A stretch of 64,000 nt of DNA from positions 1 through 64,000 of the forward strand of contig JAURYI010000127.1 of assembly GCA_030654015.1 (NCBI GenBank), in the 5' to 3' direction. Position 1 is the first letter of the stretch, and every line of letters starts with the position of its first letter. The translations under genes were made by a program, and so were the position numbers. Below, piece by piece: positions 1 to 8,789 of this stretch. The notes under the pieces are model-generated. The model saw only the letters and a list, made by a program, of their open reading frames with translations, did not search any database and had not been told where the DNA came from. The stretch is from Methylococcales bacterium. Lineage in GTDB: Bacteria > Pseudomonadota > Gammaproteobacteria > Methylococcales > Methylomonadaceae.

Positions 1-1
1 G

Positions 2-130
2 GTGGTCGAAAGGTCATTTGCTTGGCTGGAAAAGTGTCGAAGGCTTTGGAAAAATACGGAACGATTACTCAACACCAGTCTGCAATTCGTCAATCTGGCT
101 TTTTTGGCTTTGTTACTACGAAGATTTTGA
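2..130 (+). CDS. IS5-family transposase, C-terminal part (runs off the left edge)
   Basis: The frame starting at base 2 is open for 42 codons to a TGA. It reads like the C-terminus of IS5/IS427-type DDE transposases: the opening VVERSFAWLEKCRRLWKN is the family's conserved segment around the catalytic Glu, followed by a short helix and the usual LLLRRF ending. The rest of the gene is outside the window, so it cannot be judged intact or broken. I could not identify the element's right terminal inverted repeat downstream. Confidence 0.8.
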   Translation: MVERSFAWLEKCRRLWKNTERLLNTSLQFVNLAFLALLLRRF

Positions 131-230
131 ACAGGTTCTTATTGGTTAGAGCAACCAGATGATTGTGATGCAACTATCCCATCTGTGAAATAATCAGATA
201 GTATTATGATAAGTATCTGAGCATAAATTT

Positions 231-304
231 TCAGGTATTCTGTTATTTGGAGGTCAGGCTCTGCCTGACTTGCAAGCAAAGCTTGCACTCCAAAATACCT
301 GATA
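231..304. repeat. Compound palindromic repeat
   Basis: Nested inverted repeats: an outer TCAGGTATT/AATACCTGA pair, an inner TTTGGAG/CTCCAAA pair, and GTCAGGC-GCCTGAC plus GCAAGC-GCTTGC dyads inside. It resembles short interspersed repeats rather than a terminator of a recognisable gene. The rest of the 131-454 interval holds no convincing gene. Confidence 0.55.
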
Positions 305-454
305 GCTTTTATATCACTACTTATGCAGGCAATTACTAATTCGTGCTTAATCACTGTATGTCATATCCCAGCCTGATAAAAAGGTCGGGATATGACAACT
401 GGTTGAACAATTACCCAAATCAGCCATTAAAAAACTAGGGCAGTTTTTTGCGCA

Positions 455-775
455 TCAACTCTCTTCTATCCGCGTCCGAATCCCGGCAGGCATTTCCAGC
501 TTGGTTTTATCCCAGCCTTCCATATCAAGAATTTCATCCAGACAATTTTCCATCAGCTGATGAGCCAGTTTAGTAACTTCGGCAATGCGCTGGTGAACTT
601 GCAAGTGTGTATCGCTTTCGGATGGTATATCCATGCAGGTCTGTTGATAATCGAACAATTTACGCAAGTTGGTAATTTGCATACTGATATGAACAGGACA
701 AGCACAGGTGTAAAGGGCGGCTTGCTCGTTGATTATGGCGAGCTGTAGGGCAGTAAATTTATTTTCCAGATTCAT
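455..775 (-). CDS. Hypothetical protein, 106 aa
   Basis: I do not recognise the family. The ORF has a good Shine-Dalgarno (GAGGAG) six bases before the ATG, supporting a real gene. The protein is soluble, helical and acidic, with Cys-x-Cys near residue 24 and no signal peptide or membrane segment. It is monocistronic between the transposase tail and the next unknown gene. Confidence 0.55.
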   Translation of the reverse strand: MNLENKFTALQLAIINEQAALYTCACPVHISMQITNLRKLFDYQQTCMDIPSESDTHLQVHQRIAEVTKLAHQLMENCLDEILDMEGWDKTKLEMPAGIRTRIEES

Positions 776-1002
776 GTTAATCTCCTCATAATTATTATTT
801 TTAGATGATACCCGTCTTTTGTTTTTAAATACTCTCCCTATTCACAAATTGACCGTTGTTGCAACATTAATAATAACGCCATTATAACGTATTAGCCAAT
901 GGTGCTTGTCTCGCGCCGTTGCAGGATATTTAAGGGCATCAGCTTTTGTGCCGTTAAGTGATGCCTTGTAAAGCACCAAGCGAAACCTATCCTACCGCGC
1001 TA

Positions 1003-1542
1003 CTAATCAAAAAAACTTGATTCAGTTGAGTATTCGATGTTTATGGCTTCGGTCAGCAATGAATCTAATGATTCGCCTTGCTTAAATCGCTCTACATGGC
1101 GATAGCACAACTTTGCAAATGTCCCTTCAAGACACAAAGAGTCATTTTGATAGGTTTTATATTCATGCAGTATGCCTTTAACCGCGTTCAATTTTTTGGA
1201 TAAAACGGTGCGTTGTGGATTTAGTTTTTCTTTGATGAGTTGGCTCAATTTCAAAGAAAGTAGAGCAGGATTTGCTAAATAACTTTTAAAAATAGCATCT
1301 GTATTGGCTTTTAAATTTTCAAGATCATCGTTAATAAGCGTGTCGATAAAAATATTGTTGATGATAATGACGCTGGCATTGGCATACTCCTCAATCAGAT
1401 AGTAATTTCCCGTTGCGCCATCAAAATTCAACTCGTAATTAGGTACTGTGTCGCCGAGGTAATAGCTATCTAAAACGCAGTTGAGTTTTTTGGTTTGAAT
1501 TTCTTTTCCGTCGTCAGTATAGAAGCTATCGAACATTCCCAT
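1003..1542 (-). CDS. Hypothetical protein, 179 aa
   Basis: Unknown family. I chose the ATG that begins MGMFDSFY because AAGGTG lies about six bases before it; a GTG three codons upstream overlaps that ribosome-binding site. The protein has no membrane segment. The N-terminus (MGMFDSFYTDDG, then a short beta-rich part) resembles small phage or toxin-immunity-type proteins that begin MGMFD, but this is only an impression. Base composition is AT-rich compared with the metabolic genes, suggesting an accessory gene. Confidence 0.5.
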   Translation of the reverse strand: MGMFDSFYTDDGKEIQTKKLNCVLDSYYLGDTVPNYELNFDGATGNYYLIEEYANASVIIINNIFIDTLINDDLENLKANTDAIFKSYLANPALLSLKLSQLIKEKLNPQRTVLSKKLNAVKGILHEYKTYQNDSLCLEGTFAKLCYRHVERFKQGESLDSLLTEAINIEYSTESSFFD

Positions 1543-1679
1543 ATTATTCACCTTATTTAATTGTTTAAATGAATTTCACTTTCACACTATTTATTTTGTC
1601 TTTGCCTTTTCTGGAATGCACTAATTTCAGCTGTTGCCGTGCGCATTGATGGCTATTTTGGCACTATCACAGCAGCCGA

Positions 1680-2018
1680 GTAGGGACGCTGCGCGTCCCA
1701 TTTCCATAACACGAGATTATCCATTTAGTGTAAATTCGTCGGCTTTTTCGTTACGCACAGCGTCACTGCCATTAAGTTAAGGATTTTTTTATTTATTATC
1801 AATATGATACAAGTAGTGAACTAAGGGTTTTTCCGTTCGTCCTGAGCTTGTCGAAGGATGAATGGAAAAATCCATGACCATCGACTTAAACCGCCCATGC
1901 TTCGACAAGCTCAGCACGAACGGTTTAAGTCGATGGTGTAAATTTCCACGTTACATAGCATATTGATTTATAAACCTTATTCCTTAACTTAATGGCAGTG
2001 ACGCACAGCGTACCCTAC
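1680..2018. mobile_element. Miniature element A (copy 1), interrupted by element B
   Basis: Element A is defined by the uninterrupted copy at 36919-37011. Here its left end (GTAGGGACGCTGCGCGTCCC, diverged) and right end (ACGCACAGCGTACCCTAC) lie 339 bp apart because element B sits between them. The internal part 1700-1750 matches the internal part of the other copies (ATAACAC...GATTATCCATT...CGGCTTTTTCG). The right end carries the TAG stop of the neighbouring HEPN gene. Confidence 0.7.
1764..2000. mobile_element. Miniature element B (copy 1) with 11-bp flanking direct repeat
   Basis: 237 bp bounded by near-perfect terminal inverted repeats beginning CACTGCCATTAAGTTAAGGA. Directly flanking it are two copies of ACGCACAGCGT (1753-1763 and 2001-2011), as expected for a target duplication made by insertion into element A. 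Inside are two facing copies of the GAGCTTGTCGAAG palindrome (about 1845-1925). No ORF is present, so mobilisation would need an enzyme in trans. Confidence 0.7.
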
Positions 2019-2719
2019 GGGACTTTTAATTGGTTTAATATCCTTTCAATATCATCTTTTCGCCATTTATTTCCTTCTTCAAGGTTTTTAATAAAATAAC
2101 CAACATCTTTATTTCCAGTGTTTAGCTTAAATCCTTTAACTAGATATATGCCAAAAATAGAGAAAAATATAGACAAAATTTCTTGCATTATCTCGATGCT
2201 TTTATTTACATCTAAATCAAAATTATTATCTACAAATTGATTATTTTGTCTATCTTCATTTTGCTTAATTATTGTACTTAAGTCCCTATGTGCTTTTCTT
2301 TTATTCCTTAAAATTTTTATTTCCTTAATACATTTATCTAATTCATAAAGTTTATTTTTAAGTTCGTTAAATAGCTTACTATTACATTCCGATTTTTCAT
2401 TATCATCACGCTTTGACAAAACTTCTTCTAAATCATTACATAATCGAAGAAATGTACTATTTTCATCTTTACGAGTATTCGCACTGTCAGTTAATCTGCT
2501 AATAGTAATAATTAAGTCATCTCTAAGTGATTCTATAAAAATAGAATATATTAATTCAGATGCTTCCCATAACGTATTAGCTCCGTTTAAATTCTGAAAT
2601 AACTCACAATAAATATGCCATTTTACACTAAGCAACGTAAGTTCTTCTTGTATAGATTGAAGGTTTTGTTTAGATTTATCACTCAGTTCAGCTAGTAAAT
2701 CTTCGTTATTATCTGGCAT
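2015..2719 (-). CDS. HEPN (AbiU2-like) protein, 234 aa
   Basis: All-helical, AT-rich, lysine/asparagine-rich protein. Residues 138-144 read RNKRKAH, followed by RD. This matches the R-x4-6-H signature of HEPN ribonucleases and specifically the R-x-K-x2-AH-x-D pattern I associate with the AbiU2 branch; a conserved Trp-x-x-Tyr helix near residue 34 fits too. The family assignment is by eye. It lies 18 bp downstream of the nuclease-helicase gene on the same strand, so the two are probably one transcript. The stop codon TAG is inside the terminal repeat of element A, so the original C-terminus may have been altered. A HEPN effector next to a helicase suggests anti-phage defence (inference). Confidence 0.65.
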   Translation of the reverse strand: MPDNNEDLLAELSDKSKQNLQSIQEELTLLSVKWHIYCELFQNLNGANTLWEASELIYSIFIESLRDDLIITISRLTDSANTRKDENSTFLRLCNDLEEVLSKRDDNEKSECNSKLFNELKNKLYELDKCIKEIKILRNKRKAHRDLSTIIKQNEDRQNNQFVDNNFDLDVNKSIEIMQEILSIFFSIFGIYLVKGFKLNTGNKDVGYFIKNLEEGNKWRKDDIERILNQLKVP

Positions 2720-2737
2720 ATTTTATTCCTTTGTATG

Positions 2738-5695
2738 TTATTCGGGTTTTATACCCCAAGACCATTGAGGTAACGATTCAAGATTTTTAATTTTTTCTAA
2801 ATCAAGCTTATTATTTTTTTTATTTTTTCTTTGAATACCAACCCATCGCCCTAAAGAATAGTTATCATATTTAAATCTTTGGGGAACTCTAGCGTGACCA
2901 TATTTTTCAACGTGTTTTTTTAAGTAACTAAATCCTTCATGCCATTGATCTTCAATGATATTCCAAGACCATTTAGGTAACGATTCAAGCTTTTTAATTT
3001 TTTCTAAATCAAGATTATCTTTTGTGTATCTTTGACTAGATACCCATGTCCCTAAATTAAAATTATTATATTCCAATCCTTTAGTGACTCGTGCATGACC
3101 CTGTTCTTCAGTGTATTTTTTCAACCAATTAAATCCTTCATTCCATTGGTCTTCAAGAATATCCCAAGACCATTGCGGTAATGATTCAAGTTGCTGTTGC
3201 TTTTCTAAGTCAGTTTTATCTTTACGTTTTCTTTGCGTGCTTACCCACATTCCTAGATTAAAATCATTGTCTTTAAATTGCGATGGAACTTTTGAATGTC
3301 CATATTTTTCAACATATTTCTTTAAATATTCAAATCCTTCATTCCATTGTTCTTCAAAAGGATTCCAAGACCATTGGGGTAATGATTCAAGAATACTGAT
3401 TTTTTCGATACTAAGTTTTTCCCTTTTCAATCTTTGGCTTTTTACCCATCTGCCTAAATTAAAATCTCCATATTTAAATCCTTTAGGAACTCTAGCAAAA
3501 CCATATTCTACAACATATTTTTTTAAATATTCAAACCCTTCATTCCATAGGTCTTCAAAAGGACTCCAAGACCATTGTGGTAACAATTCTAATTGCTGTA
3601 TTTTTTCTAAATTAAGTTTATCTTTCCCTGCTCTTTGGTTGTTCACCCATGAGCCTAAATTAAAATCTTGATATTTTAATGCAGTAGGTACTCTCGCATG
3701 ACCAAATTCCTCGAAATACTCCAACAACAACCCATACCAAAAATGCCAAGATACTGTGGTTATTTCAACAATCCGTGCATTTAACGCGGCGACAAATTTA
3801 TTATCCACACTGCGCGGTAAATCAATTTCAAACTTTGAAAATGCGCCATTAAAACCGCCTTTATTCCTGCCTAACGCGGTTCTAAAATTATCCAGCTCTT
3901 CGGCAAGTACATCATCATGTGAGCGTAAGGCATTTAATACATCCCATATTGGTTTGTAACGACTGTTTTCTAATTCGGCTTCGGGGTTGTCAGTGTCACC
4001 AATAAATACGGGGATGATGATAATGCCGTGGGTTTTGTTGTCACTTTTGCGTATGGCTCGCCCGACGGCTTGGACTATATCGACTTGGCTTTTGCGCGGG
4101 TCTATAAACGCAACACCATCTAAGGCGGGGACATCAACGCCTTCTGATAAACAGCGGGCATTTGCCAGTAAGCCTCTGTCGGCACGGTACAGGGTTTTTA
4201 ACTGGTTTATTTTGCGGCTTCTGTCGCCCGCATTCATATTTCCAGAGACATAATCCGCCTTTATCACGCCCGCAGGTTTGTGTTCTGGCGTTGCCCAGTC
4301 CAGCACTTTAAGGTATTGGCTGGCAAAGTCTTGGGCGCGTTGTACTCTGCCATGAAAGCTGATGACGCGCTTTAAGTCGTAGTCACGCATGACTTTCATT
4401 AAGCCAACGTAGGCGGCAAAGGTTTGGGCATCGGCGGTGATGTTGGTGTCAGTTTTGAGTAGTTCGCGCTGGTCTATCCATGCTTTTATCATCGGGTCAT
4501 CAACGCCGACAATGATGACTTTGTAGTCGGTTAATAAGTCGCGGGCTATCGCTTCGCTAAAGTTTAAACGGTGTAGCACTTGTCCAAACAGGTGTTCATC
4601 ATCCATGCAGGCAATGTCTACGCCTCGGTCTTCGGCGGTTTTTTTGACTGCTGTGGAAAATACTCTGGGCGTGGCGGTTAGGAAGAGTTTTTTTCGCGCC
4701 CTGATTTTTGTGTCATCCAATACGCAAGCAAAATCATTGGAGGCGTTACCCGCACAACGATGGGCTTCATCAGCAAATACGATGTCAAATGCGGGAATGT
4801 TGGGGTTTTGTTGGGCGTTGGCGATTTGCGGCGAGGATTGATAGGTGGAAAAGATGACTTTGTTGCCCGCGCTTTGCAGAAACTGGGCAATGGCGTTTTC
4901 ATCGGTGGTGACAGGTAAACCCAGTTCTAGGGTGTGGGCAATGGCTTCATCGTCTTGTTTGCTGACGGTGGCATCGGAACACACGCACAGAAAGTTGAAG
5001 TCGGTGTGTTTGGCAAAACACCATTCTTTTAGGGTCTGCGATAACAAGCCTAAGGAGGGCAACAGCACCAGCGTGGTGTGGGCGTTTAAGGCTTCTTTTA
5101 TCCATAAGGCGGTGTAGGTTTTGCCTGTGCCGCAACACATGATTAATTGTCCTTTGTCTTGAGTGGCTAGACTTTGGACAACGTGATTAATGGCTTCGGT
5201 TTGGTGTGGTCTGGGTGTGGGTTTTGCGCGTTGTGGCACAGGGTTAAGGGTGTTTAGGTCGGCAGGAAATTCAACGCTGGCTTGTTCTAAGTGGCTTAAC
5301 AGTAAGCAAACCGTGGGTTTTTCTTGGGCTTTAATGACTTGTGCTGCACCGTTGCCTAACTGGTTAGTGGTGGCAATCAGTATGCGTCCTGCAATTTGTT
5401 GGCGATTGGATTCGGACAAAAAGGAATCTATATCGGCTTTTTTGAGTGCGTAATCAGCGTGGTAGCATTTGGCTTGCACTGCCCACAGTGTGCCGTCTTT
5501 AAATTGGCAGATTAAATCTATGCCTCGGTCTACGCCCCATTTGTCGGGATAATCAGCCCATAACCAGACTTTTTCGATTTTGGCTTGCCATTCAGGTTCA
5601 TTTTGTAAAAACCACAGGGTAATTTTCTCAAACTGTTTGCCTTTGGTGTTGGAGTCGGGGGATAGTTGCTTGAGTAGGTGGTGGATGGTGGGCAT
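2738..5695 (-). CDS. Restriction-type nuclease / DEAH helicase with five helicase-associated repeats, 985 aa
   Basis: Residues 1-150 form an Mrr-like PD-(D/E)xK nuclease domain (GVDRGIDLI about 54-62, then WAVQAK 71-76). A superfamily 2 helicase core follows: Walker A CGTGKT at 188-193, DEAH at 309-312, and a C-terminal helicase lobe ending near residue 600 with the QAVGRAIR motif. From about 645 to the end are five copies, about 67 residues each, of the helicase-associated (HA) repeat: W-N-E-G-F..L..Y...G.A.VP......LG.WV..QR.....L....LE.LP.W.W. The repeat part is more AT-rich than the nuclease-helicase part, as if repeats were added. No methyltransferase gene adjoins it, so a classical restriction-modification role is not supported. 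It is probably expressed with the HEPN gene downstream. Confidence 0.85.
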   Translation of the reverse strand: MPTIHHLLKQLSPDSNTKGKQFEKITLWFLQNEPEWQAKIEKVWLWADYPDKWGVDRGIDLICQFKDGTLWAVQAKCYHADYALKKADIDSFLSESNRQQIAGRILIATTNQLGNGAAQVIKAQEKPTVCLLLSHLEQASVEFPADLNTLNPVPQRAKPTPRPHQTEAINHVVQSLATQDKGQLIMCCGTGKTYTALWIKEALNAHTTLVLLPSLGLLSQTLKEWCFAKHTDFNFLCVCSDATVSKQDDEAIAHTLELGLPVTTDENAIAQFLQSAGNKVIFSTYQSSPQIANAQQNPNIPAFDIVFADEAHRCAGNASNDFACVLDDTKIRARKKLFLTATPRVFSTAVKKTAEDRGVDIACMDDEHLFGQVLHRLNFSEAIARDLLTDYKVIIVGVDDPMIKAWIDQRELLKTDTNITADAQTFAAYVGLMKVMRDYDLKRVISFHGRVQRAQDFASQYLKVLDWATPEHKPAGVIKADYVSGNMNAGDRSRKINQLKTLYRADRGLLANARCLSEGVDVPALDGVAFIDPRKSQVDIVQAVGRAIRKSDNKTHGIIIIPVFIGDTDNPEAELENSRYKPIWDVLNALRSHDDVLAEELDNFRTALGRNKGGFNGAFSKFEIDLPRSVDNKFVAALNARIVEITTVSWHFWYGLLLEYFEEFGHARVPTALKYQDFNLGSWVNNQRAGKDKLNLEKIQQLELLPQWSWSPFEDLWNEGFEYLKKYVVEYGFARVPKGFKYGDFNLGRWVKSQRLKREKLSIEKISILESLPQWSWNPFEEQWNEGFEYLKKYVEKYGHSKVPSQFKDNDFNLGMWVSTQRKRKDKTDLEKQQQLESLPQWSWDILEDQWNEGFNWLKKYTEEQGHARVTKGLEYNNFNLGTWVSSQRYTKDNLDLEKIKKLESLPKWSWNIIEDQWHEGFSYLKKHVEKYGHARVPQRFKYDNYSLGRWVGIQRKNKKNNKLDLEKIKNLESLPQWSWGIKPE

Positions 5696-5787
5696 GGATT
5701 AAGATTTGGTGAGAAATAGCGTATTTTATTGTAACGCGGAAATGGGCTGTGTATTGTTGTTACAGCCCATTTTATCGTTTTGGCTGT

Positions 5788-5902
5788 TTAAAAATTGGCC
5801 GACACACTCAAACGAAAGCTAATCGGTTCAACTGGGTGGAAATGTATGTCACCAATGGGGGCGGCTTCATTGCGTAGCTGGGATTCGTAGTAGTAGTGGT
5901 AA
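5788..5902 (-). pseudogene. Remnant of a TonB-dependent receptor 3' end
   Basis: On the minus strand about 37 codons read YYYESQLRNEAAP...FHPVEPISFRLSVSANF and a stop. They are nearly identical to the last residues of the receptor at 12045-14243 (ending LTLNANF). The similarity stops abruptly at about 5902, where a single end of element A (5903-5923) begins. No start or upstream barrel is present, so this is a fragment left by a duplication or deletion. The rest of 5696-5961 holds nothing else recognisable. Confidence 0.75.
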
Positions 5903-5961
5903 GGTACGCACAGCGTACCCTACACAGCTACAGAACCATTTTTGTGTCCAAAAAATCGCTA

Positions 5962-7380
5962 TCAGGTTTTGGTAAACTGTCGGCGCAATAAAAATAACCC
6001 GCTAAGCAATACCGTAACGGTTGCCAGTTGAATTAACGATAACCGCCAATAGGCACTGGTTTTTGGTTTCGCGGTAAAGTGAAAAACGGGGATATTTTGT
6101 TGTGCTTGCGCTGTCCATTCCGCGTTACTCATGATTTTTGGCACAAAAAAATCACGCCATTGGTCTTCAAATTGGTTGACCTGCTCTATGAATTGCGCGT
6201 AACGCGGTGCATCTATGCCCGCTAATCGGTCTGCCATCAAAATAACCGCTAAGGAGGGCGAGAGGAAAGACCAGCGTTCCATGAATTCAAATTGTTGTTG
6301 CCGCGCGTGTTCAAATTGCGTCATCAATGGGCGTATTTGTTTATCGAGTTGTAAGGCGGCGGGCAAGTTGGCAATGTCGCGCGGTAATTCGCCAGCAGGT
6401 TGTTGAATGTCAGGATGGGCTGCATACCATTGGGCGAGTATGGCAGGGCGTTGTGAGTTGGTTTGTTCTTGGAAGTGGCGAATGTCGATGATGGTGGTCA
6501 TGCGTGAAGGCATTTTGGCGTATTGATTCGCCGCCCAGCCTAAACCAGCAGGCACAGCAAACGTCAGAATCAGCCAAGTACCCAGCATGGCGATTGCCGC
6601 CGCACCCGATGACACAGGCAGTAACAAGAATAATCCTGCAATCGCAAACCAAACCAAGGTGTATAAACTGCTGAACAACAGCCAATGCCCTACGGCGTTA
6701 GCAGTCGCGTCTGAATCCATAACAAAGCTGATGAGCGAACTGCTCAGAATAACCGCCAGTAATAAGCCATAACGCACTGCCAGTGCCGTGAATACTAATT
6801 GCCACGGTTTTGCCGTTTGGGTACACACTAATCGCCAGACCCCGCTTTCACGGTCTTCCTGCACTAAACCATACGTTAAGGCAACGATGACTAATGGGGT
6901 GAGTAATGCCAATAAGGTGGCAAAATCTAAAAAGCCAAATTCGTGCATTAAGGGGTTAAATAAGGAATCGGTGGTGCGTCCATCGGTGTGCCGACTGCGG
7001 GTTGATACTTTGATATGAGTGCTTAAAAAATCCATTTGACTGGCATTTAATGTCAAGCCGCCTAAGGCAGGTAAATCCAACGGCGGTGCTTTGGAACTGG
7101 CAGAAAACGCGCTGGCTTTTTCCTTATTTTCTGGCTGTTTAGGCGCGTCGTGCATTTCTGCGGAATTAGCGGTATCGGCGTGTTTTGCCGCATCGTGTGT
7201 TTCTGTGGGTTTTACGCTTTGTTCAGTCGGATGTTCACCGACATGAGCGCGAAATTCGCGGGCTGCCAGTCCAGACCATACCGCGCTTAGCATCATCATG
7301 AGCATAAATAAGCCGACAATCCACAGATTGAGCGCGTTACGACTAAAACGTGTCCATTCAATGGTGATTAGATTCATCAT
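5962..7380 (-). CDS. ABC-2 type permease (DUF3526-like), 472 aa
   Basis: Integral membrane protein with an N-terminal membrane helix (about 15-40), a large periplasmic loop rich in H, E, K and T (about 45-150), and a cluster of five to six helices between about 155 and 290 and at the C-terminus (450-470). It contains the ABC-2 motif QEDRESGVWR before the second helix group. Its start overlaps the stop of the next permease gene by 4 bp. It pairs with that permease and the ATPase to form a heterodimeric ABC transporter in the inner membrane; the substrate is unknown, and the adjacent TonB receptors suggest a metal or metallophore (inference). Confidence 0.8.
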   Translation of the reverse strand: MMNLITIEWTRFSRNALNLWIVGLFMLMMMLSAVWSGLAAREFRAHVGEHPTEQSVKPTETHDAAKHADTANSAEMHDAPKQPENKEKASAFSASSKAPPLDLPALGGLTLNASQMDFLSTHIKVSTRSRHTDGRTTDSLFNPLMHEFGFLDFATLLALLTPLVIVALTYGLVQEDRESGVWRLVCTQTAKPWQLVFTALAVRYGLLLAVILSSSLISFVMDSDATANAVGHWLLFSSLYTLVWFAIAGLFLLLPVSSGAAAIAMLGTWLILTFAVPAGLGWAANQYAKMPSRMTTIIDIRHFQEQTNSQRPAILAQWYAAHPDIQQPAGELPRDIANLPAALQLDKQIRPLMTQFEHARQQQFEFMERWSFLSPSLAVILMADRLAGIDAPRYAQFIEQVNQFEDQWRDFFVPKIMSNAEWTAQAQQNIPVFHFTAKPKTSAYWRLSLIQLATVTVLLSGLFLLRRQFTKT

Positions 7381-8789
7381 GGTGTTAATCTCTTGGCAGA
7401 TAAATTAAGTAAGATTAGTGCGATAGCAAGCCATAGCAGTAATACCAGCACATCAAGTTGTGCGGCTTGCAGAGCAAACGATAGATTAGGCGCGTTATAG
7501 TCAAAGTCTTTCACACTGCGCCAATCGGCTTCTTCGCCTTTGGCAGAGCGTTCCGTACCATGACTGCGTTCACGGTCTAAATCTTCCGTTAGATTAATAA
7601 AATAATGTCGATACTCTTCTGCCGCATCTTCAAAATGCCGCTGGTGTGCTAAATCCATGCCCGCTAAACTCATGGAAATTGAGCGAATGGCAAGGCTTGG
7701 CCCTAACCATGACGCAAGGTGTGTGAGTTGCTGTTGAAAGCGGAAGTTATCGCGCAATTGGTCAAAATGCAGGGCGTGAACGCGACTGGAATAGCCATCA
7801 TTAAATTGCCGATTCAGGGACACAAAACCAACGGGTAAGTCTTCTTTACGGCTGACATTGTACTGTTGCAAAATGTTGGCTTCAAAGGCTTTGGCGCGTT
7901 GTTCGTGTGTACCGTCATTGTTCAAGCCGTGTTCTATATCCTCTTTAATGTCCGCCCAAAATTGCTGGGTATCGGGCAGGGTAATCAGGCTTTGTCCAGC
8001 AACTGCACCCAAACGCGGCGCGATAAATACCCCGCCCAGCCAAAAAGCCAATAAGAAAAATAAAGTCACGCGGCTGGTTTTAAAATACGCAGACGCGGCA
8101 ATCGCAACGGCAACAAAAATGCAGTAATACAGTAAAAACGCGCCCAGCAATAACAGCAATCTCAACACATCATCGCCATTCAGGCTAAAGCGTTGTTGCA
8201 TCAACACCAAGGCAATCAATAAGGCGGGCGATAACACTAAAGTGAACGCCGCTAACAAGCCAAGTAATTTGCCAAACAGCAAGGCTTTGGCATTCAAACC
8301 CAAACTATGCAGCATTCGCAACGTGCCGCGTTCGCGTTCTTGGCTGACTGAATTAAAGGTTAATGCCAATATCAATAAAGGTAATAACGCATACAACACA
8401 AAACTGGTGCTTGCCTGCCCAAAACGATTCGCCACAATCTGATCCGCGCTGGGATTAAAACGCATTAAATTACGTTTGTGCGGCTCTAACCATAATGATT
8501 GACCGATAAACGGTCTTAAACCAGGATCTAAGGCGGCAACAGGCGAATCTGGCTTAAACACATAAATGCCATAATGCGCGGCGGCGTGAGGATTTTTAAC
8601 ACTTTGCGTATTCCACTGCTCTTTTGCCGTAATGCCCACGCTGTTTTTTTCTTGGCGTAACTGTTCCAGTTCAAACGTGGATGCCAGAAAAAAACCGATA
8701 AACAGTAATAGCAAGGCACAACCTAAGGTCAATAAGCGACCATCTCGCAAAGTCGAGGTAAATTCTTTCTGCACAATTGCCGCTATCAT
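7377..8789 (-). CDS. ABC-2 type permease (DUF3526-like), 470 aa
   Basis: Paralogue of the preceding permease: one N-terminal helix (about 20-38), a periplasmic domain, and five helices between about 128 and 270, with a last helix near 445-465. The loop motif SQERERGTLRML matches the ABC-2 permease signature. It overlaps both neighbours by 4 bp, implying translational coupling with the ATPase upstream and the second permease downstream. Confidence 0.82.
   Translation of the reverse strand: MIAAIVQKEFTSTLRDGRLLTLGCALLLLFIGFFLASTFELEQLRQEKNSVGITAKEQWNTQSVKNPHAAAHYGIYVFKPDSPVAALDPGLRPFIGQSLWLEPHKRNLMRFNPSADQIVANRFGQASTSFVLYALLPLLILALTFNSVSQERERGTLRMLHSLGLNAKALLFGKLLGLLAAFTLVLSPALLIALVLMQQRFSLNGDDVLRLLLLLGAFLLYYCIFVAVAIAASAYFKTSRVTLFFLLAFWLGGVFIAPRLGAVAGQSLITLPDTQQFWADIKEDIEHGLNNDGTHEQRAKAFEANILQQYNVSRKEDLPVGFVSLNRQFNDGYSSRVHALHFDQLRDNFRFQQQLTHLASWLGPSLAIRSISMSLAGMDLAHQRHFEDAAEEYRHYFINLTEDLDRERSHGTERSAKGEEADWRSVKDFDYNAPNLSFALQAAQLDVLVLLLWLAIALILLNLSAKRLTP

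Noticed and set aside
139-354. 71-codon minus-strand ORF downstream of the transposase tail
   Set aside because: It runs through the compound palindrome at 231-304 and has no ribosome-binding site or protein-like composition.
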